The translations under genes and the position numbers were made by a program. The notes under the pieces are model-generated. The model saw nothing but the letters and a program-made list of their open reading frames with translations, made no database searches and was not told where the DNA came from. A stretch of 64,000 nt of DNA from contig NZ_AP023362.1 in NCBI RefSeq assembly GCF_018326285.1, positions 3,286,001 to 3,350,000 on the forward strand, given 5' to 3'. How positions within the stretch are numbered: the first letter of the stretch is position 1; each line of letters opens with the position of its first letter. Of the stretch, positions 17,524 to 30,221 are shown in pieces. The stretch comes from Mycolicibacterium sp. TY81 (GTDB lineage: Bacteria; Actinomycetota; Actinomycetes; Mycobacteriales; Mycobacteriaceae).

Positions 17524-18672
17524 TTAAATATCCAACACACAGTCGCCGGCCGCAGCCGAAACGCACGTCTGCACCCGACTGCCCGGTTCCCGTTCCGCTC
17601 CGGTCCGCAGATCGCGTGCGTGACCCTCCAGCAAACTCACCACGCAGGACTGGCAGATACCCATCCGGCAACCGAACGGCATCTGCACGCCGGCCTGCTC
17701 GCCGGCCTCCATCAGCGATGTCGCCGCATCGGCGACGACGGTCTTTCCGCTGCGCTCGAAGGTCACCGAACCACCGGTGCCCTCGACCGCAGCCCGGGAC
17801 GCCGCGAAGCGCTCCAGGTGCAGGCGCACCCCGAGCCCCGCCGCCGCGTATTCACGCTCGGCGTCGTGGAGCATGGCCTCCGGGCCACACGCCCACGCTT
17901 CGCGCGTCCGCCAGTCGGCGACTTCCTCGTCCAGCTTCGACAGGTCCAGGCGTCCCTCGGTACGAGTGGCCCGCACCCGCAACTGGTAGCTCGGGTGAGC
18001 CTCGGCCAGCTTCGCCAACTCGTCGGCGAAGATGACGTCGGCCGCGGTCGGGGCCGAGTGCAGGTGGACGATGTCGGTGATCTGGTCCCGGCGCGCGAGG
18101 GTGCGCAGCATCGACATCACCGGGGTGATGCCCGACCCGGCGGTCAGGAACAGCACCTTGCCCGGCGCGGGATCCGGCATGACGAACTCGCCCTGCGGCG
18201 CGGCCAGTCGCACGATGGTGCCGGGCGCCACGCCACCGACCAGGTGGGTCGACAGGAAGCCCTCGGGCATGGCCTTCACCGTGATGGTGATGGTGTGGTC
18301 GCCGCGCGATTCCACCGGGCTCGAGGTCAGCGAGTACGAGCGCCACCGCCAGCGGCCGTCCACCAGCAAGCCGATGCCGATGTACTGCCCCGGGTGGTAG
18401 TCGAACGAGAAGCCCCAGCCCGGCTTGATCACCAGGGTTGCCGAATCCTCGGTCTCGCGGCGCACCTCGACAACCTTGCCGCGCAGCTCCCGTGCCGACC
18501 ACAGCGGATTGACCAGCTTGAGGTAGTCGTCCGGCAGCAGCGGTGTGGTGATGCGCCCGACGAGCGTGCGCAGCGCGTGCCACCCCGGCCGTTCCTTGGC
18601 GCCGGCAACCTTGGGCCGCACCGTGTCGACCACATTGGCCGAGACCTTGATGGTGTTCTTGGCCACGTTCAC
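17524..18672 (-). CDS. Flavin/2Fe-2S oxidoreductase, electron donor of DesA3 (Rv3230c-like)
   Basis: 382 residues. A ferredoxin-NADP reductase module has the flavin motif [11 protein letters not shown] and nucleotide tract [15 protein letters not shown]. It is followed by a C-terminal plant-type ferredoxin domain with CRMGICQSC and a final cysteine in VQTCV. The product passes NADPH electrons to DesA3. The start is GTG 18672. It precedes desA3 on the same strand, separated by 93 bp that hold a second operator. Confidence 0.92.
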   Translation of the reverse strand: MNVAKNTIKVSANVVDTVRPKVAGAKERPGWHALRTLVGRITTPLLPDDYLKLVNPLWSARELRGKVVEVRRETEDSATLVIKPGWGFSFDYHPGQYIGIGLLVDGRWRWRSYSLTSSPVESRGDHTITITVKAMPEGFLSTHLVGGVAPGTIVRLAAPQGEFVMPDPAPGKVLFLTAGSGITPVMSMLRTLARRDQITDIVHLHSAPTAADVIFADELAKLAEAHPSYQLRVRATRTEGRLDLSKLDEEVADWRTREAWACGPEAMLHDAEREYAAAGLGVRLHLERFAASRAAVEGTGGSVTFERSGKTVVADAATSLMEAGEQAGVQMPFGCRMGICQSCVVSLLEGHARDLRTGAEREPGSRVQTCVSAAAGDCVLDI

Positions 18673-18694
18673 TCCCGCTCGGTTGGTCGTCCTA

Positions 18695-18728
18695 ACCTAC
18701 GGTACCGTAACCTACGCACAAGTAGCTA
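18695..18728 (-). promoter_or_regulatory. Palindromic operator upstream of the DesA3 reductase gene
   Basis: It contains the perfect palindrome TACGGTACCGTA (18698-18709), then AACCTAC, 6 nt and GTAGCTA (18709-18728). It differs from the desA3 operator at only a few positions and keeps identical spacing. Confidence 0.7.
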
Positions 18729-18751
18729 CCCCTGCAAGCCAGGGACAAGGG

Positions 18752-19258
18752 CTATAGAAGCTCCAACAAAAACGGTAACTCCTGAGCGGCGTACCACGCC
18801 AGATCATGATCCTGAGCATCTCCGACGGTGAGCTCGGCGTCCTCGTCACCGAGGTCGGCGGCGTCGACGACGGCCACCGCAGCAAGCACCGCCGGCTCGG
18901 CCGCCGAGTTGTCGACGTACGCCGCGATCACGTCGGCCAGCTTGACCGGCCCGGCCAGGCGCACCACCGCGTCGTCCAGATCCGGGCGAACCGTCACTTC
19001 TTCGGCCTCGGCCACCAGCACCGCCCGCCGCGGCGGCAACCCGGCTTCCTCGCCGACCCCTTCGCCGGCCAGCAGCCGCAGTGACGCCAGCGCGGCTTCC
19101 TGCAGCGCGATCTCGCCGAGCTCGTCCTCGTCGCCGTGCGCGTAGGCCTCACGCAACGTCGGCGTCACCGCGAACGCAGTACCGCTGCGGGCCGGCATCA
19201 CCCCGTCTGCCACGAGTTGCGACAGCATCGCCAGGGTCGCCGGAATATAGACACGCAC
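18752..19258 (-). CDS. Conserved actinobacterial protein (Rv3231c-like)
   Basis: 168 residues, acidic, alanine- and valine-rich, without membrane segments. It starts MRVYIPATLAMLSQLV and ends AWYAAQELPFLLELL, a pattern I recognise from Rv3231c orthologues. No catalytic motif is visible. It lies upstream of the DesA3 reductase on the same strand. A TAGAGT box precedes its GTG start by 6 nt. Confidence 0.75.
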   Translation of the reverse strand: MRVYIPATLAMLSQLVADGVMPARSGTAFAVTPTLREAYAHGDEDELGEIALQEAALASLRLLAGEGVGEEAGLPPRRAVLVAEAEEVTVRPDLDDAVVRLAGPVKLADVIAAYVDNSAAEPAVLAAVAVVDAADLGDEDAELTVGDAQDHDLAWYAAQELPFLLELL

Positions 19259-19264
19259 CAGGGC

Positions 19265-19270
19265 ACTCTA
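19265..19270 (-). promoter_or_regulatory. Candidate leaderless -10 box for the Rv3231c-like gene
   Basis: TAGAGT on the minus strand ends 6 nt before GTG 19258. The same bases contain the TAG that closes the orphan open tail after tgs3. Confidence 0.45.
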
Positions 19271-19355
19271 GAGGGATCTCTCGGGATCGCCCATCAGCTC
19301 GGCCACGTGATCTGGCACATAGGTGGTGAGTTCGCGCGGGCCTTCCTGGACGCCA

Positions 19356-20768
19356 TCAGCGCGCCACCTCGCGCAGCTCGTCGAGCGCCTCGCGCAACAG
19401 GCTCGGGAACACGTCGACGTCGCTCATGGCCTCGCGGTCGGCGTTGATGCCGTAGTAGAGGCTGCCGTTGTACGACGTGATGCCGAGCGCCAGCACCTGG
19501 TTGTTCAGCAGCGGCGGCACCGCGTACGTGTCCAGCAGCTTGGTGCCCGCGACGTACATCTGCTTCTGCGCGCCGGGGACGTTGGTGATCAACAGGTTGA
19601 ACTGGCGCGCCGGGAAGCTGGTCGCGACCCGGGTGCCCATGGCGTGCAGCGTCGGCGGCGCGAAACCCGACAGCGTGACGATGGTGCGCGCGTCGACCGG
19701 GGTGGTCGTCGTGGCCTGGGTCTCGGTGGCGTGCGCGATCTGGGACAGCCGGACGAGCGCGTTGTTCTCGCCCACCGGCAGGTCGACCAGGAACGGTGTC
19801 ACCTCGCTGATCGCCTGGCCGGGGCCGGCGGTCTCCAGATGGTCGGTTTCGGGATAGACAGACATCGGCGCCATGGCCCGCACTGTCAGGCCCGTCGACA
19901 CCGATTGACCGCGGGACAACAGCCAGTTCCGCAGCGCGCCGGTCACCACCGACAGCACCACGTCGTTGACGTCGCAGTCGAAGCGCGTCCGTAGCTGGCG
20001 GTACTCCTCCAGCTCGTGTTTGGCGACGGTGAATCGCCGGTTGCGGGACACGGTGGCGTTCAGCGGACTGCTCGGGGCGGTGCCCCGGACCAGCGTGCGG
20101 GCCATGTCGATGACGCGCCGGCCGGCCTCGACGAACTGTTCGGTGCTGGAGATCATGTCCGCCGCCGCCGACTGCACGGCGGCCAGCTGTGCCGTCGGGC
20201 GTGTGATCCACTCCCCGATGGCGCCCAGCAGCAGCGAGGCGTCGCTGGGTTCGCGGCCCGGGATCCAGATGTCCTCGCCGAACTCGGGCGGCTTCTGCGT
20301 GCGGTCGGCGATGACGTGCCCGATCTCCAGCGCCGTCATGCCGTTGACGAGCGCCTGGTGGGTCTTGGTGTAGATCGCCAGGCGATTGTCAGAGAGGCCT
20401 TCGACCAGGCACATCTCCCACAACGGCCGGGTCTTGTCCAGCGGTCGCGAGCCCAGCCGGGCCACCAGATCATGAAGCTGAGCGTCACTGCCCGGGGACG
20501 GCAGCGCCGAGCGCCGGATGTGATAGGTGATGTCGAAGTCGCGGTCGTCGACCCAGACCGGCCGGGCCAGGCCGAGCGTGACCTCGCGGACCTTCTGCCG
20601 GTAGCGCGGGATCTGCGGCAGCCTGGCCTCGACGGTCGCCAGCAGCGTCTCGTAGCTCAGGCCGGCCCGCGGCTTACGCAGAATGGACAGCGTCCCGACG
20701 TACATGGGTGTCGATGAGTCTTCCAGCCCGTAGAACGACGCGTCCGACGCCGACAACCGGGTCACCAT
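19356..20768 (-). CDS. Wax ester synthase/diacylglycerol acyltransferase family protein (Tgs3-like)
   Basis: 470 residues, full-length WES/DGAT fold. SASDASFYGLEDSSTPMYVG opens the N-terminal half, DKTRPLWEMCLVEGL precedes the active site, and NVPGAQKQMYVAGTKLLDTY marks the C-terminal half. The usual catalytic HHxxxDG reads HQALVNG (residues 137-143), with both the second His and the Asp changed. In M. tuberculosis the corresponding sequence is split into Rv3233c/Rv3234c (tgs3). Activity is uncertain; it may be a weak or non-acyl-transferring relative. Confidence 0.82.
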   Translation of the reverse strand: MVTRLSASDASFYGLEDSSTPMYVGTLSILRKPRAGLSYETLLATVEARLPQIPRYRQKVREVTLGLARPVWVDDRDFDITYHIRRSALPSPGSDAQLHDLVARLGSRPLDKTRPLWEMCLVEGLSDNRLAIYTKTHQALVNGMTALEIGHVIADRTQKPPEFGEDIWIPGREPSDASLLLGAIGEWITRPTAQLAAVQSAAADMISSTEQFVEAGRRVIDMARTLVRGTAPSSPLNATVSRNRRFTVAKHELEEYRQLRTRFDCDVNDVVLSVVTGALRNWLLSRGQSVSTGLTVRAMAPMSVYPETDHLETAGPGQAISEVTPFLVDLPVGENNALVRLSQIAHATETQATTTTPVDARTIVTLSGFAPPTLHAMGTRVATSFPARQFNLLITNVPGAQKQMYVAGTKLLDTYAVPPLLNNQVLALGITSYNGSLYYGINADREAMSDVDVFPSLLREALDELREVAR

Positions 20769-20950
20769 GCAGCCCGCTCTCCTTCACCCCTGGCGGATCG
20801 ACCCCGTCACGGTATCCCCGGGACCGGTCCCCCGCAGCACCGGATCGGCGAATTGGCGTCGAGCACCTGGTGAAACCGGTGCGATGATTTAGCGGTCTGC
20901 AACTCTCCAGCAGATGCGTCACGCACCTGACCGACGGCTGGAGAGATTTC

Positions 20951-21451
20951 ATGACCGCATCGACCCGCATCGACATCGACCTCACGGCGCCGATCGTCGA
21001 CTACGAGCCTGCGCCGATCGAGACCGGCGCGGCGGTGCGTGCCCCCAACCGACTGCAGGTGGTGGCCGATCCCGAACCGGACTGCGCGACCGTATCCGCC
21101 GTCGTATCTCGGCACGAGGTCGCGCCGCCCACGGCCGCGCTGATGTTCGCCGACGCCGCCCTGCGCCGGGTCCTGGAGGTCAGCGACCGGCGCCGGCCGA
21201 TGGCGCAGCTGCGTCCGCTGGTCACCTCGACACTGTTCGACGCCATGTCGTCATGGCCCCACCACAACCGGAGCGACGGCACGGCAGCGCTGCGCAAGGT
21301 GCGGCTACGCACCGCCCGTGAACAGGACGGGTTGCCCACGGCCGCCGAGGTGTTCGCCACCTTCAGCCGCGGGCCACGTCTGCACGCCGCCGCCGGACGC
21401 ATCGAAATGCTCGGCGGGCGTTGGCAATTCGTGGCCCTGCAGCTGGGTTGA
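20951..21451 (+). CDS. Conserved protein of the Rv3235 family
   Basis: 166 residues. A proline/aspartate-rich N-terminal half precedes a compact C-terminal domain (DAALRRVLEVSDRRRPMAQLRPLV, then RLHAAAGRIEMLGGRWQFVALQ). This domain is common next to secA1 in actinobacteria and is of unknown function. ATG 20951 follows GGAGAG. It ends 5 bp from the convergent secA1 stop. Confidence 0.7.
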   Translation: MTASTRIDIDLTAPIVDYEPAPIETGAAVRAPNRLQVVADPEPDCATVSAVVSRHEVAPPTAALMFADAALRRVLEVSDRRRPMAQLRPLVTSTLFDAMSSWPHHNRSDGTAALRKVRLRTAREQDGLPTAAEVFATFSRGPRLHAAAGRIEMLGGRWQFVALQLG

Positions 21452-21456
21452 GCGGG

Positions 21457-24225
<2,769 letters not shown>

Positions 24226-24312
24226 GCTTTTCCCCTGTGGGTCTGGAACGGATATACGTCGGCGGGTTAGACGTGACCATCGTAGGTGACCGGCGGAATC
24301 GGCAGATAAGAG

Positions 24313-24342
24313 TGCGCCCCCGGCGGTTCGGCCGGGGGCGCA
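24313..24342 (-). terminator. GC-rich hairpin after hpf
   Basis: TGCGCCCCCGGC pairs perfectly with GCCGGGGGCGCA across a 6-nt loop. It lies 11 bp after the hpf stop and is followed on the minus strand by a short T-containing stretch. The T run is poor, so it may be a weak terminator or a 3' stabiliser before secA1. Confidence 0.6.
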
Positions 24343-24353
24343 TCAGCGGGACC

Positions 24354-25022
24354 TCAGGACAGACGGATCAATCCGTAGTCATAGGCATGTCTGCGGTAGA
24401 CCACCGTCGGCCGGTCGCTCTCCTTGTCATGGAACAGGAAGAAGTCGTGTCCGACCAGCTCCATCTCGTAGAGCGCATCATCGACCGTCATCGGGTTGGC
24501 CGGGTGTTCCTTGACGCGGACCACCTGACCGGGCACATGGTCGTCGACCTCGGCGGCTGCGGTCTGGTTCGGCACCTCCGGCAGATCCTCGGGCGGGACG
24601 ATGGACGTCGCCTCGGCCAGGCCCACCGGCGTCTTGTCGCCGTAGTGGATCTTGCGGCGGTCCTTGCTGCGCCTGAGCCGGTTCTCGAGTTTGCCGACGG
24701 CCGATTCGAGGGCCGCGTAGAAGCTGTCGGCGCAGCCTTCGCCGCGAACGACCGGCCCGCGGCCGCGTGCCGTGATCTCGACATGCTGGCAGTTCTTGCG
24801 CTGGCGCCGGTTCTTCTCGTGGTCGAGTTCGACATCGAACAGGTAGATGGTGCGATCGAAGCGCTCCAATCGAGCGAGCTTCTCGGAAACGTAGATGCGG
24901 AAGTGTTCGGGGACCTCGACGTTGCGGCCCTTGACGACGACGTCGGCGTGCGGTTCGGGCGCAGGCTCGGTGTCGTCGGCAAACATGGTCGAGCGGGCAG
25001 AATCCACGGATTGGGTTGTCAT
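24354..25022 (-). CDS. hpf: Long-form ribosome hibernation promoting factor
   Basis: 222 residues. The N-terminal S30AE domain (about 25-130) begins VVKGRNVEVPEHFRIYVSEKLARLERFD and includes CADSFYAALESAVGKLENRLRR. The C-terminal dimerisation domain (about 160-222) contains VKEHPANPMTVDDALYEMELVGHDFFLF. It dimerises 70S ribosomes in stationary phase. ATG 25022 gives the MTTQSVDS start. A perfect 8-bp inverted repeat sits 140 bp upstream. Confidence 0.93.
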   Translation of the reverse strand: MTTQSVDSARSTMFADDTEPAPEPHADVVVKGRNVEVPEHFRIYVSEKLARLERFDRTIYLFDVELDHEKNRRQRKNCQHVEITARGRGPVVRGEGCADSFYAALESAVGKLENRLRRSKDRRKIHYGDKTPVGLAEATSIVPPEDLPEVPNQTAAAEVDDHVPGQVVRVKEHPANPMTVDDALYEMELVGHDFFLFHDKESDRPTVVYRRHAYDYGLIRLS

Positions 25023-25163
25023 GCTTAGCAACTCGCTTCTCTCTCGCAGTGCACGTGTGGCTCTTCTTGCACACGGTCTGAACTACGCGCCGAGCGGGTC
25101 TGCAAGTCGCCGCAGCCCGGCGCAAGGTGTTGACTACTCACCTCCTACCGCTGTCAGCGATTT

Positions 25164-25188
25164 GGTACCGAGTGAATATGTCGGTACC
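25164..25188. repeat. Inverted repeat in the hpf upstream region
   Basis: GGTACCGA (25164-25171) and TCGGTACC (25181-25188) form perfect 8-bp arms around a 9-nt AT-rich spacer. It sits in the 307-bp gene-free stretch 25023-25329 between hpf and comF. No other signal was found there apart from generic promoter-like sequence, so this is the best operator candidate. Confidence 0.5.
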
Positions 25189-25329
25189 GCCGTGAGGCTT
25201 CACGGGTGGTTGCAGCCGACGGTAGTCCGAGTTCACCTAGTCGTGCCACCGATTTCGCATACCGGTTTTGAGAACTTCATATCGAGTTGATGTAGGTACT
25301 GCTCCGGCCGTGTCGTGCCGTCTCGAGGC

Positions 25330-25959
25330 TCACGCGTGTGCTATTGCGAGCACCGCCGCCACCTGTGCTCCGGATGTTTGCAGGACCCGAACGGCCTCGG
25401 CTGCCGTCGTACCGGTCGTCACCACATCGTCGAACACAATGGTCTCCCCCGCCACCGGTGTGCGCTGTCGAACCCGGCCGCGGATGTTGCGCTGTCGTTG
25501 CGCACTGGAGAGGCCGACGGAGTCTCTGGTGAAGGCCCGCATGGCCAGCGCCGGCTGGACCGTCACTCCCGGAAGAGCCGCGGCCGCGGCGCGTGCGATC
25601 TTCGCGACGGGGTCGCCGCCGCGGCGCCGGGCGGCCAGGCTGCGGGTGGGCGCGGGCACCACCGTCAGCGGCGGCACGATCAGACCCCAGGTGATCAACG
25701 TCCGCAGGGCCGCGGCGACCGCGTCGGCCAGCGGCGCCACGAGATCGGTGCGGCCGTGCTCTTTGAGTCCGACGACGGCCCGTCTTCTGGCTCCGGCGTA
25801 GCGCCCGAGCGCGAAGACCGGCACCCCCGGGTCCTCACGCGGCGTGACGACGTGCGGCTCGTCGGGGCGGACCGTCAGTTCCGCCGCGCAGGCGGGACAC
25901 CAGCGGGTCGACGGCGCACCGCAGCCACCGCATTCGACGGGCAGGACGAGGTCGAGCAT
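25330..25959 (-). CDS. ComF family phosphoribosyltransferase-like protein
   Basis: 209 residues. An N-terminal double zinc ribbon (CGGCGAPSTRWCPAC) and a type I PRTase fold ending in TIVFDDVVTTGTTAAEAVRVL, the PRPP-binding loop. RQRNIRG is the ComF signature tract. In competent bacteria ComF helps DNA uptake; in mycobacteria its role is not known. ATG 25959 begins MLDLVLPVECGGCG; a longer frame upstream is antisense-like. Confidence 0.88.
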   Translation of the reverse strand: MLDLVLPVECGGCGAPSTRWCPACAAELTVRPDEPHVVTPREDPGVPVFALGRYAGARRRAVVGLKEHGRTDLVAPLADAVAAALRTLITWGLIVPPLTVVPAPTRSLAARRRGGDPVAKIARAAAAALPGVTVQPALAMRAFTRDSVGLSSAQRQRNIRGRVRQRTPVAGETIVFDDVVTTGTTAAEAVRVLQTSGAQVAAVLAIAHA

Positions 25960-25994
25960 GAGGCCAGCATGGCGCGGGGGTACGACAGATTGAT

Positions 25995-27755
25995 TCAGCC
26001 AGGAAGCACGGGCAGTGCGCCCGCGACCATCAGCGGCCGGACATCGGTCCACATGAGGTTGTTGTCCGCTGCCGAACCCGACAGCTGGAGCACGCCACGT
26101 TGGTCGGCGAGGTACACCGTCGAGGTGTTCGCGGCCACGGTCGACACCGGGACGACCAGGTTCCTGGTGGGCCCGTCGGAGTTGACGCCGTCGAGGTTGA
26201 CGTACGACACGGGGTGCGCGCCGTCGGTGCGGGTCACGACGATGTCGTCGCCGGTGCGCCAGGACAGCGACAGCGCCGTGTTGCCCAGGCCGAAACCGAG
26301 CCGGCGTGGATAGGTGAGCGCGAGCTGGCCGCCCTCGCGCTGCTCGACGCTGGCCAGGATCACCTGGCCGTTGATCACCATCGCTGCGCGGGTGGCGTCC
26401 CGCGACAACTGCAGCGCGCTGATCGGGCCGGGGAATTTGGTGGCCACCGCCGACGAGTCGACAGGAATGCGGGCGGGTTGGCCTGACGCCGCCTCCTGGA
26501 TCGCGCGCACGACGTTGGCGCCATCGACGACGATCCAGATCGCGTCGTCGAGCGACCAGCTGGGACGCGACAGCGTATGCGCGTCGAGCGCCTGTGCGGC
26601 GTCGCCGTTGACCGGACCCACCCACAGCGACTGCGCCATGTCCGGCGCGCCGGGCCGCAGCGTCACCACCGAGGCGACCTCCTGCCCGCTACGCGACAAC
26701 GCCGCCGAGGTCTGGCCCGGCAGTTGGCCGAACGCCCCGGCGACCCGCGGCGCGTTGTCACCTTCCAGCGACACCAGCGATCCCCCGGCCAGAGCATGCA
26801 GGCCGGCCGCGGCGCCGGGGTCGGCACCCGGATCGGTGGCCGCGACGTCGGAGGTGTTCCAGCCTTCGGCGAAGCGGTCGTCGAGGGCGGCGCCGTCGGC
26901 GTTGATCACGTACGGACCGTTGACCCCGGCCCGGAACAGCGTCCAGATGATCTGCGCCGCAAGCAGTTGCCGGCTGTGTGGGTCGGTGGTCGACAGGCTC
27001 TCGAGGTCGATGCGGGCGCCGCCATAGCCGCGTCCGACACCGGTCTTGCCGCCGTCGGCACGCGTCACCGGACCCCGCAACCGCAGCGGTGCGGCCATCA
27101 GATTCCGTACGCTGCTTGCCATCTCGGGCCGCGGCCCGGACAGCAGCTTGGTGACGAGTTCGGTGGCGAGCTGGTCCGGGTCGGACACCGCGACGTAGCG
27201 CGGGTCGGGCACGACGGTCTTGCCGGTCGGGTCGACGAAGTACAACGTGTCGCGTTTGTAGGTGGACTGGAACTGTTGCCAATCCAGGAACACCCCGTTG
27301 GGCAGCTTGTCGATGCGCCAGCCCCGCGGCGTCTTCACCAGATCGATGGGGCCCGGATCGGGCAGCGCGCCCTCCCCCGTCTCGAACACCCCGACGTCCG
27401 ACAGCGAGCCCAGGATATCGGCGTGCATCGTCACCGAAACCTTGTCCGTGCCACGGGTTTCCACGAACACGACGCGGTCGATCAACAGGGCACTGCCTGC
27501 GTCGTCCCACGAGCGGGATGCCGATTCGGTGAGGAACTGGCGTGCCGCCAGGTGCCGGTTCGCGGGATCGGCGGTGGCTTTGAGGAATTCGCGCAGCAGC
27601 AGGTCGGGATCCATGCCGGGTGACGGCGTCGGCAGGTTGCGCGGCGCCGGCCGGTCGACGGTGCCCACGGCCTGCGGCGCCGACGAACTGGGCACGCCGG
27701 CGCACCCCGTCAGGACCAGCATCAGCACTGCGCAGAGCGCCAGTGCCCCTCTCAT
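25995..27755 (-). CDS. lpqB: Lipoprotein LpqB, modulator of MtrB
   Basis: 586 residues. Lipobox LTGC with Cys18 after a hydrophobic signal. A GerMN domain lies around 190-310 and a beta-propeller-like C-terminal half follows. It binds the extracellular domain of MtrB and affects MtrA signalling in mycobacteria. Its ATG overlaps the mtrB stop (ATGA). Confidence 0.95.
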   Translation of the reverse strand: MRGALALCAVLMLVLTGCAGVPSSSAPQAVGTVDRPAPRNLPTPSPGMDPDLLLREFLKATADPANRHLAARQFLTESASRSWDDAGSALLIDRVVFVETRGTDKVSVTMHADILGSLSDVGVFETGEGALPDPGPIDLVKTPRGWRIDKLPNGVFLDWQQFQSTYKRDTLYFVDPTGKTVVPDPRYVAVSDPDQLATELVTKLLSGPRPEMASSVRNLMAAPLRLRGPVTRADGGKTGVGRGYGGARIDLESLSTTDPHSRQLLAAQIIWTLFRAGVNGPYVINADGAALDDRFAEGWNTSDVAATDPGADPGAAAGLHALAGGSLVSLEGDNAPRVAGAFGQLPGQTSAALSRSGQEVASVVTLRPGAPDMAQSLWVGPVNGDAAQALDAHTLSRPSWSLDDAIWIVVDGANVVRAIQEAASGQPARIPVDSSAVATKFPGPISALQLSRDATRAAMVINGQVILASVEQREGGQLALTYPRRLGFGLGNTALSLSWRTGDDIVVTRTDGAHPVSYVNLDGVNSDGPTRNLVVPVSTVAANTSTVYLADQRGVLQLSGSAADNNLMWTDVRPLMVAGALPVLPG

Positions 27756-29404
27756 GATGGGTCCCCCGCGGGCAGCTCGCCGGACGAGAGAGCCGTAACC
27801 GATTTGGGCCCAGTGGGTTTGAGAGGCAGCGGGCTGGTGGTCACCTTGTGGCCGCGCACCAGCGGCAGCGTGAGACGGAAGCAGGCGCCGTGGCCGGGTT
27901 CGCCCCAGGCCTCCAGCCGGCCCTGGTGCAGACGGGCATCCTCGATGCTGATGGCCAGGCCGAGGCCGGTGCCGCCGGAGCGCCGCACCCGCGAGGGGTC
28001 GGAGCGCCAGAACCGGCTGAACACCATCTTCTCCTCGCCCGGACGCAGACCCACGCCGAAATCGCGGACCGTCACTGCCACGGTATCCACATCGGCGGCC
28101 ATCTTGATCTGAACGGGCTTCTTCTCCGCATGGTCGATCGCATTGGCGATGAGGTTGCGCAGGATCCGCTCGACGCGGCGCGGATCCACCTCGGCGATGA
28201 CGGCCTCGTCCGGAAGGTGCACGGCGAGTTTGATGTTCGCGTCGTCGGCGAGGTGGCCGACGTTGTCGAGCGCGCTCTGCACGGTGTCGCGCAGGTCGAC
28301 CGACTCCACCGACAGTTCGGCCACGCCGGCGTCGTGCCGGGAGATTTCGAGCAGGTCGGCCAGCAGTGTCTCGAAGCGGTCGAGTTCGTTGACCATCAAC
28401 TCCGTCGAGCGCCGCAGCGCCGGGTCGAGTTCCTCGCTGTGGTCGTAGATGAGGTCGGCGGCCATGCGCACCGTCGTCAGCGGCGTCCGCAGCTCGTGGC
28501 TGACGTCAGAGGTGAAGCGGCGCTGCAGGTTTCCGAACTCTTCGAGCTGGGTGATCTGCTTGTGCAGGCTCTCGGCCATGTCGTTGAACGACACCGCCAG
28601 ACGCGCCATGTCGTCCTCACCGCGTACGGGCATGCGCTCGGTGAGGTGTCCCTCGGCGAACCGCTCGGCGATGCGCGACGCCGACCGCACCGGCAGCACG
28701 ATCTGCCGGGCCACCAGCAGCGCGATGGCCGCGAGCAGACCCAGCAGCACGATGCCACCGGTGGCCATGGTGCCACGCACCAGCGCGATGGTGCTCTCTT
28801 CGTTGCTCAGCGGAAAGATCAGGTACAGCTCGAGGTTGGTGACCTGCGACGACGTCGGACTGCCGACGATCAGCGCGGGACCGGAGAAACCATCGGTGTG
28901 GACGGTCGCGTACTGGTAGCTGACCTGGCCCGCTTTGACGAAGTCGCGCAACGAGTTCGGAATCTCGCCCACCGGCCCGGCCGATGTGGCCGCGCGCGGA
29001 CCGTCACCTGGTACCACCAGCACCGCGTCGAACGCACCGGCCAGCCGCGAGCCCGAATCGACCTTGCGGTCGATGAGCGTGTTGCGCGCCAGCTGCAGGC
29101 TGCTGTTGAGCGAGCGCGTCTCCTCGCCGCCGACGATGCCGCTCACCGTCGTGCGGGCGTGCTCGACCTCTTCGGTGCCGGCACGGACCTTGGCTTCGAG
29201 GATGCGGTCGGTGATCTGGCTGGTCAGCACGAAACCCAGCACGAGAATGACGGCAAGGGACAACCCCAGCGTCAAGGACACCACACGCAGTTGCAGTGAG
29301 CGGCGCCAGGCATAGCTGACCACCCGGCCGACAGCACCCAGCCCGCGCACGAAAGCGCCCGAGCCGAAACCGCCACGGATACGCCGTCGGGATCCCCAGA
29401 TCAC
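27752..29404 (-). CDS. mtrB: Sensor histidine kinase MtrB
   Basis: 550 residues. Two membrane segments (about 37-60 and 205-230) frame an extracellular loop. Then come HAMP (about 230-285), HisKA with [20 protein letters not shown] and a HATPase domain ([31 protein letters not shown]). It phosphorylates MtrA to couple cell-wall metabolism, division and replication. It lies 43 bp from mtrA and overlaps lpqB. Confidence 0.96.
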   Translation of the reverse strand: MIWGSRRRIRGGFGSGAFVRGLGAVGRVVSYAWRRSLQLRVVSLTLGLSLAVILVLGFVLTSQITDRILEAKVRAGTEEVEHARTTVSGIVGGEETRSLNSSLQLARNTLIDRKVDSGSRLAGAFDAVLVVPGDGPRAATSAGPVGEIPNSLRDFVKAGQVSYQYATVHTDGFSGPALIVGSPTSSQVTNLELYLIFPLSNEESTIALVRGTMATGGIVLLGLLAAIALLVARQIVLPVRSASRIAERFAEGHLTERMPVRGEDDMARLAVSFNDMAESLHKQITQLEEFGNLQRRFTSDVSHELRTPLTTVRMAADLIYDHSEELDPALRRSTELMVNELDRFETLLADLLEISRHDAGVAELSVESVDLRDTVQSALDNVGHLADDANIKLAVHLPDEAVIAEVDPRRVERILRNLIANAIDHAEKKPVQIKMAADVDTVAVTVRDFGVGLRPGEEKMVFSRFWRSDPSRVRRSGGTGLGLAISIEDARLHQGRLEAWGEPGHGACFRLTLPLVRGHKVTTSPLPLKPTGPKSVTALSSGELPAGDPS

Positions 29405-29447
29405 CGGCGCCCTACGGTCTCAGGCTCGGGCTTGACGAGCCGTCCGA

Positions 29448-30134
29448 TCACGGCGGTCCGGCCTTGTATCCCACTCCTCGAACGGTGAGCACCACCTGCG
29501 GGTTCTCCGGGTCCTTCTCGACCTTGGCCCGCAGCCGCTGCACGTGGACGTTCACCAGGCGGGTGTCTGCCGGATGGCGGTAGCCCCACACCTGTTCGAG
29601 CAGCACGTCACGAGTGAAGACCTGGCGCGGCTTCCGGGCGAGGGCCACAAGCAGGTCGAACTCCAGCGGAGTCAGCGAAATCTGCTCACCCTGCCGGGTC
29701 ACCTTGTGGGCCGGCACGTCGATGTCGACGTCGGCGATGGACAGCATCTCCGCCGGCTCGTCGTCGTTGCGGCGCAACCGCGCGCGCACCCGCGCCACCA
29801 GTTCCTTCGGCTTGAAGGGCTTCATGACGTAGTCGTCGGCGCCAGACTCCAGGCCCAGCACCACGTCGACCGTGTCGGTCTTGGCGGTCAGCATGACGAT
29901 CGGCACGCCCGAGTCGGCGCGCAGCACACGGCACACGTCGATGCCGTTCATTCCGGGCAGCATGAGGTCCAACAGCACCAGATCCGGGCGCAGCTCGCGG
30001 ACCGCGGTCAGCGCCTGGCTGCCGTCACCGATGACGGCGGTGTCGAAGCCTTCGCCCCGCAGCACGATGGTGAGCATCTCGGCCAGAGATGGGTCGTCGT
30101 CGACGACCAGAATGCGTTGCCTCATGGCGTCCAT
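29448..30134 (-). CDS. mtrA: Response regulator MtrA
   Basis: 228 residues, the M. tuberculosis length. The receiver domain has VDDD at the N-terminus, phospho-acceptor D56 in LVLLDLMLPG and the conserved Lys in MKPFKPKEL. The OmpR-type winged helix ends in LTVRGVGYKAGPP. It is an essential regulator of cell-wall hydrolases and dnaA. ATG 30134 matches the MD-MRQRILVVDDD start; upstream codons are not conserved. Confidence 0.97.
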   Translation of the reverse strand: MDAMRQRILVVDDDPSLAEMLTIVLRGEGFDTAVIGDGSQALTAVRELRPDLVLLDLMLPGMNGIDVCRVLRADSGVPIVMLTAKTDTVDVVLGLESGADDYVMKPFKPKELVARVRARLRRNDDEPAEMLSIADVDIDVPAHKVTRQGEQISLTPLEFDLLVALARKPRQVFTRDVLLEQVWGYRHPADTRLVNVHVQRLRAKVEKDPENPQVVLTVRGVGYKAGPP

Positions 30135-30221
30135 GGTGTCACCACATCGCGATAAAGCTGTGATCTCCGATGGGTGTTTTGCCTCCAACCTGACAACTTG
30201 CTGGTAGGGGCGGCGGCCGAA

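Noticed and set aside
30135..30221. CRP-like or MtrA-box symmetry between tmk and mtrA
   Set aside because: Arms such as TCACA and TGTGG are too short and imperfect to call.
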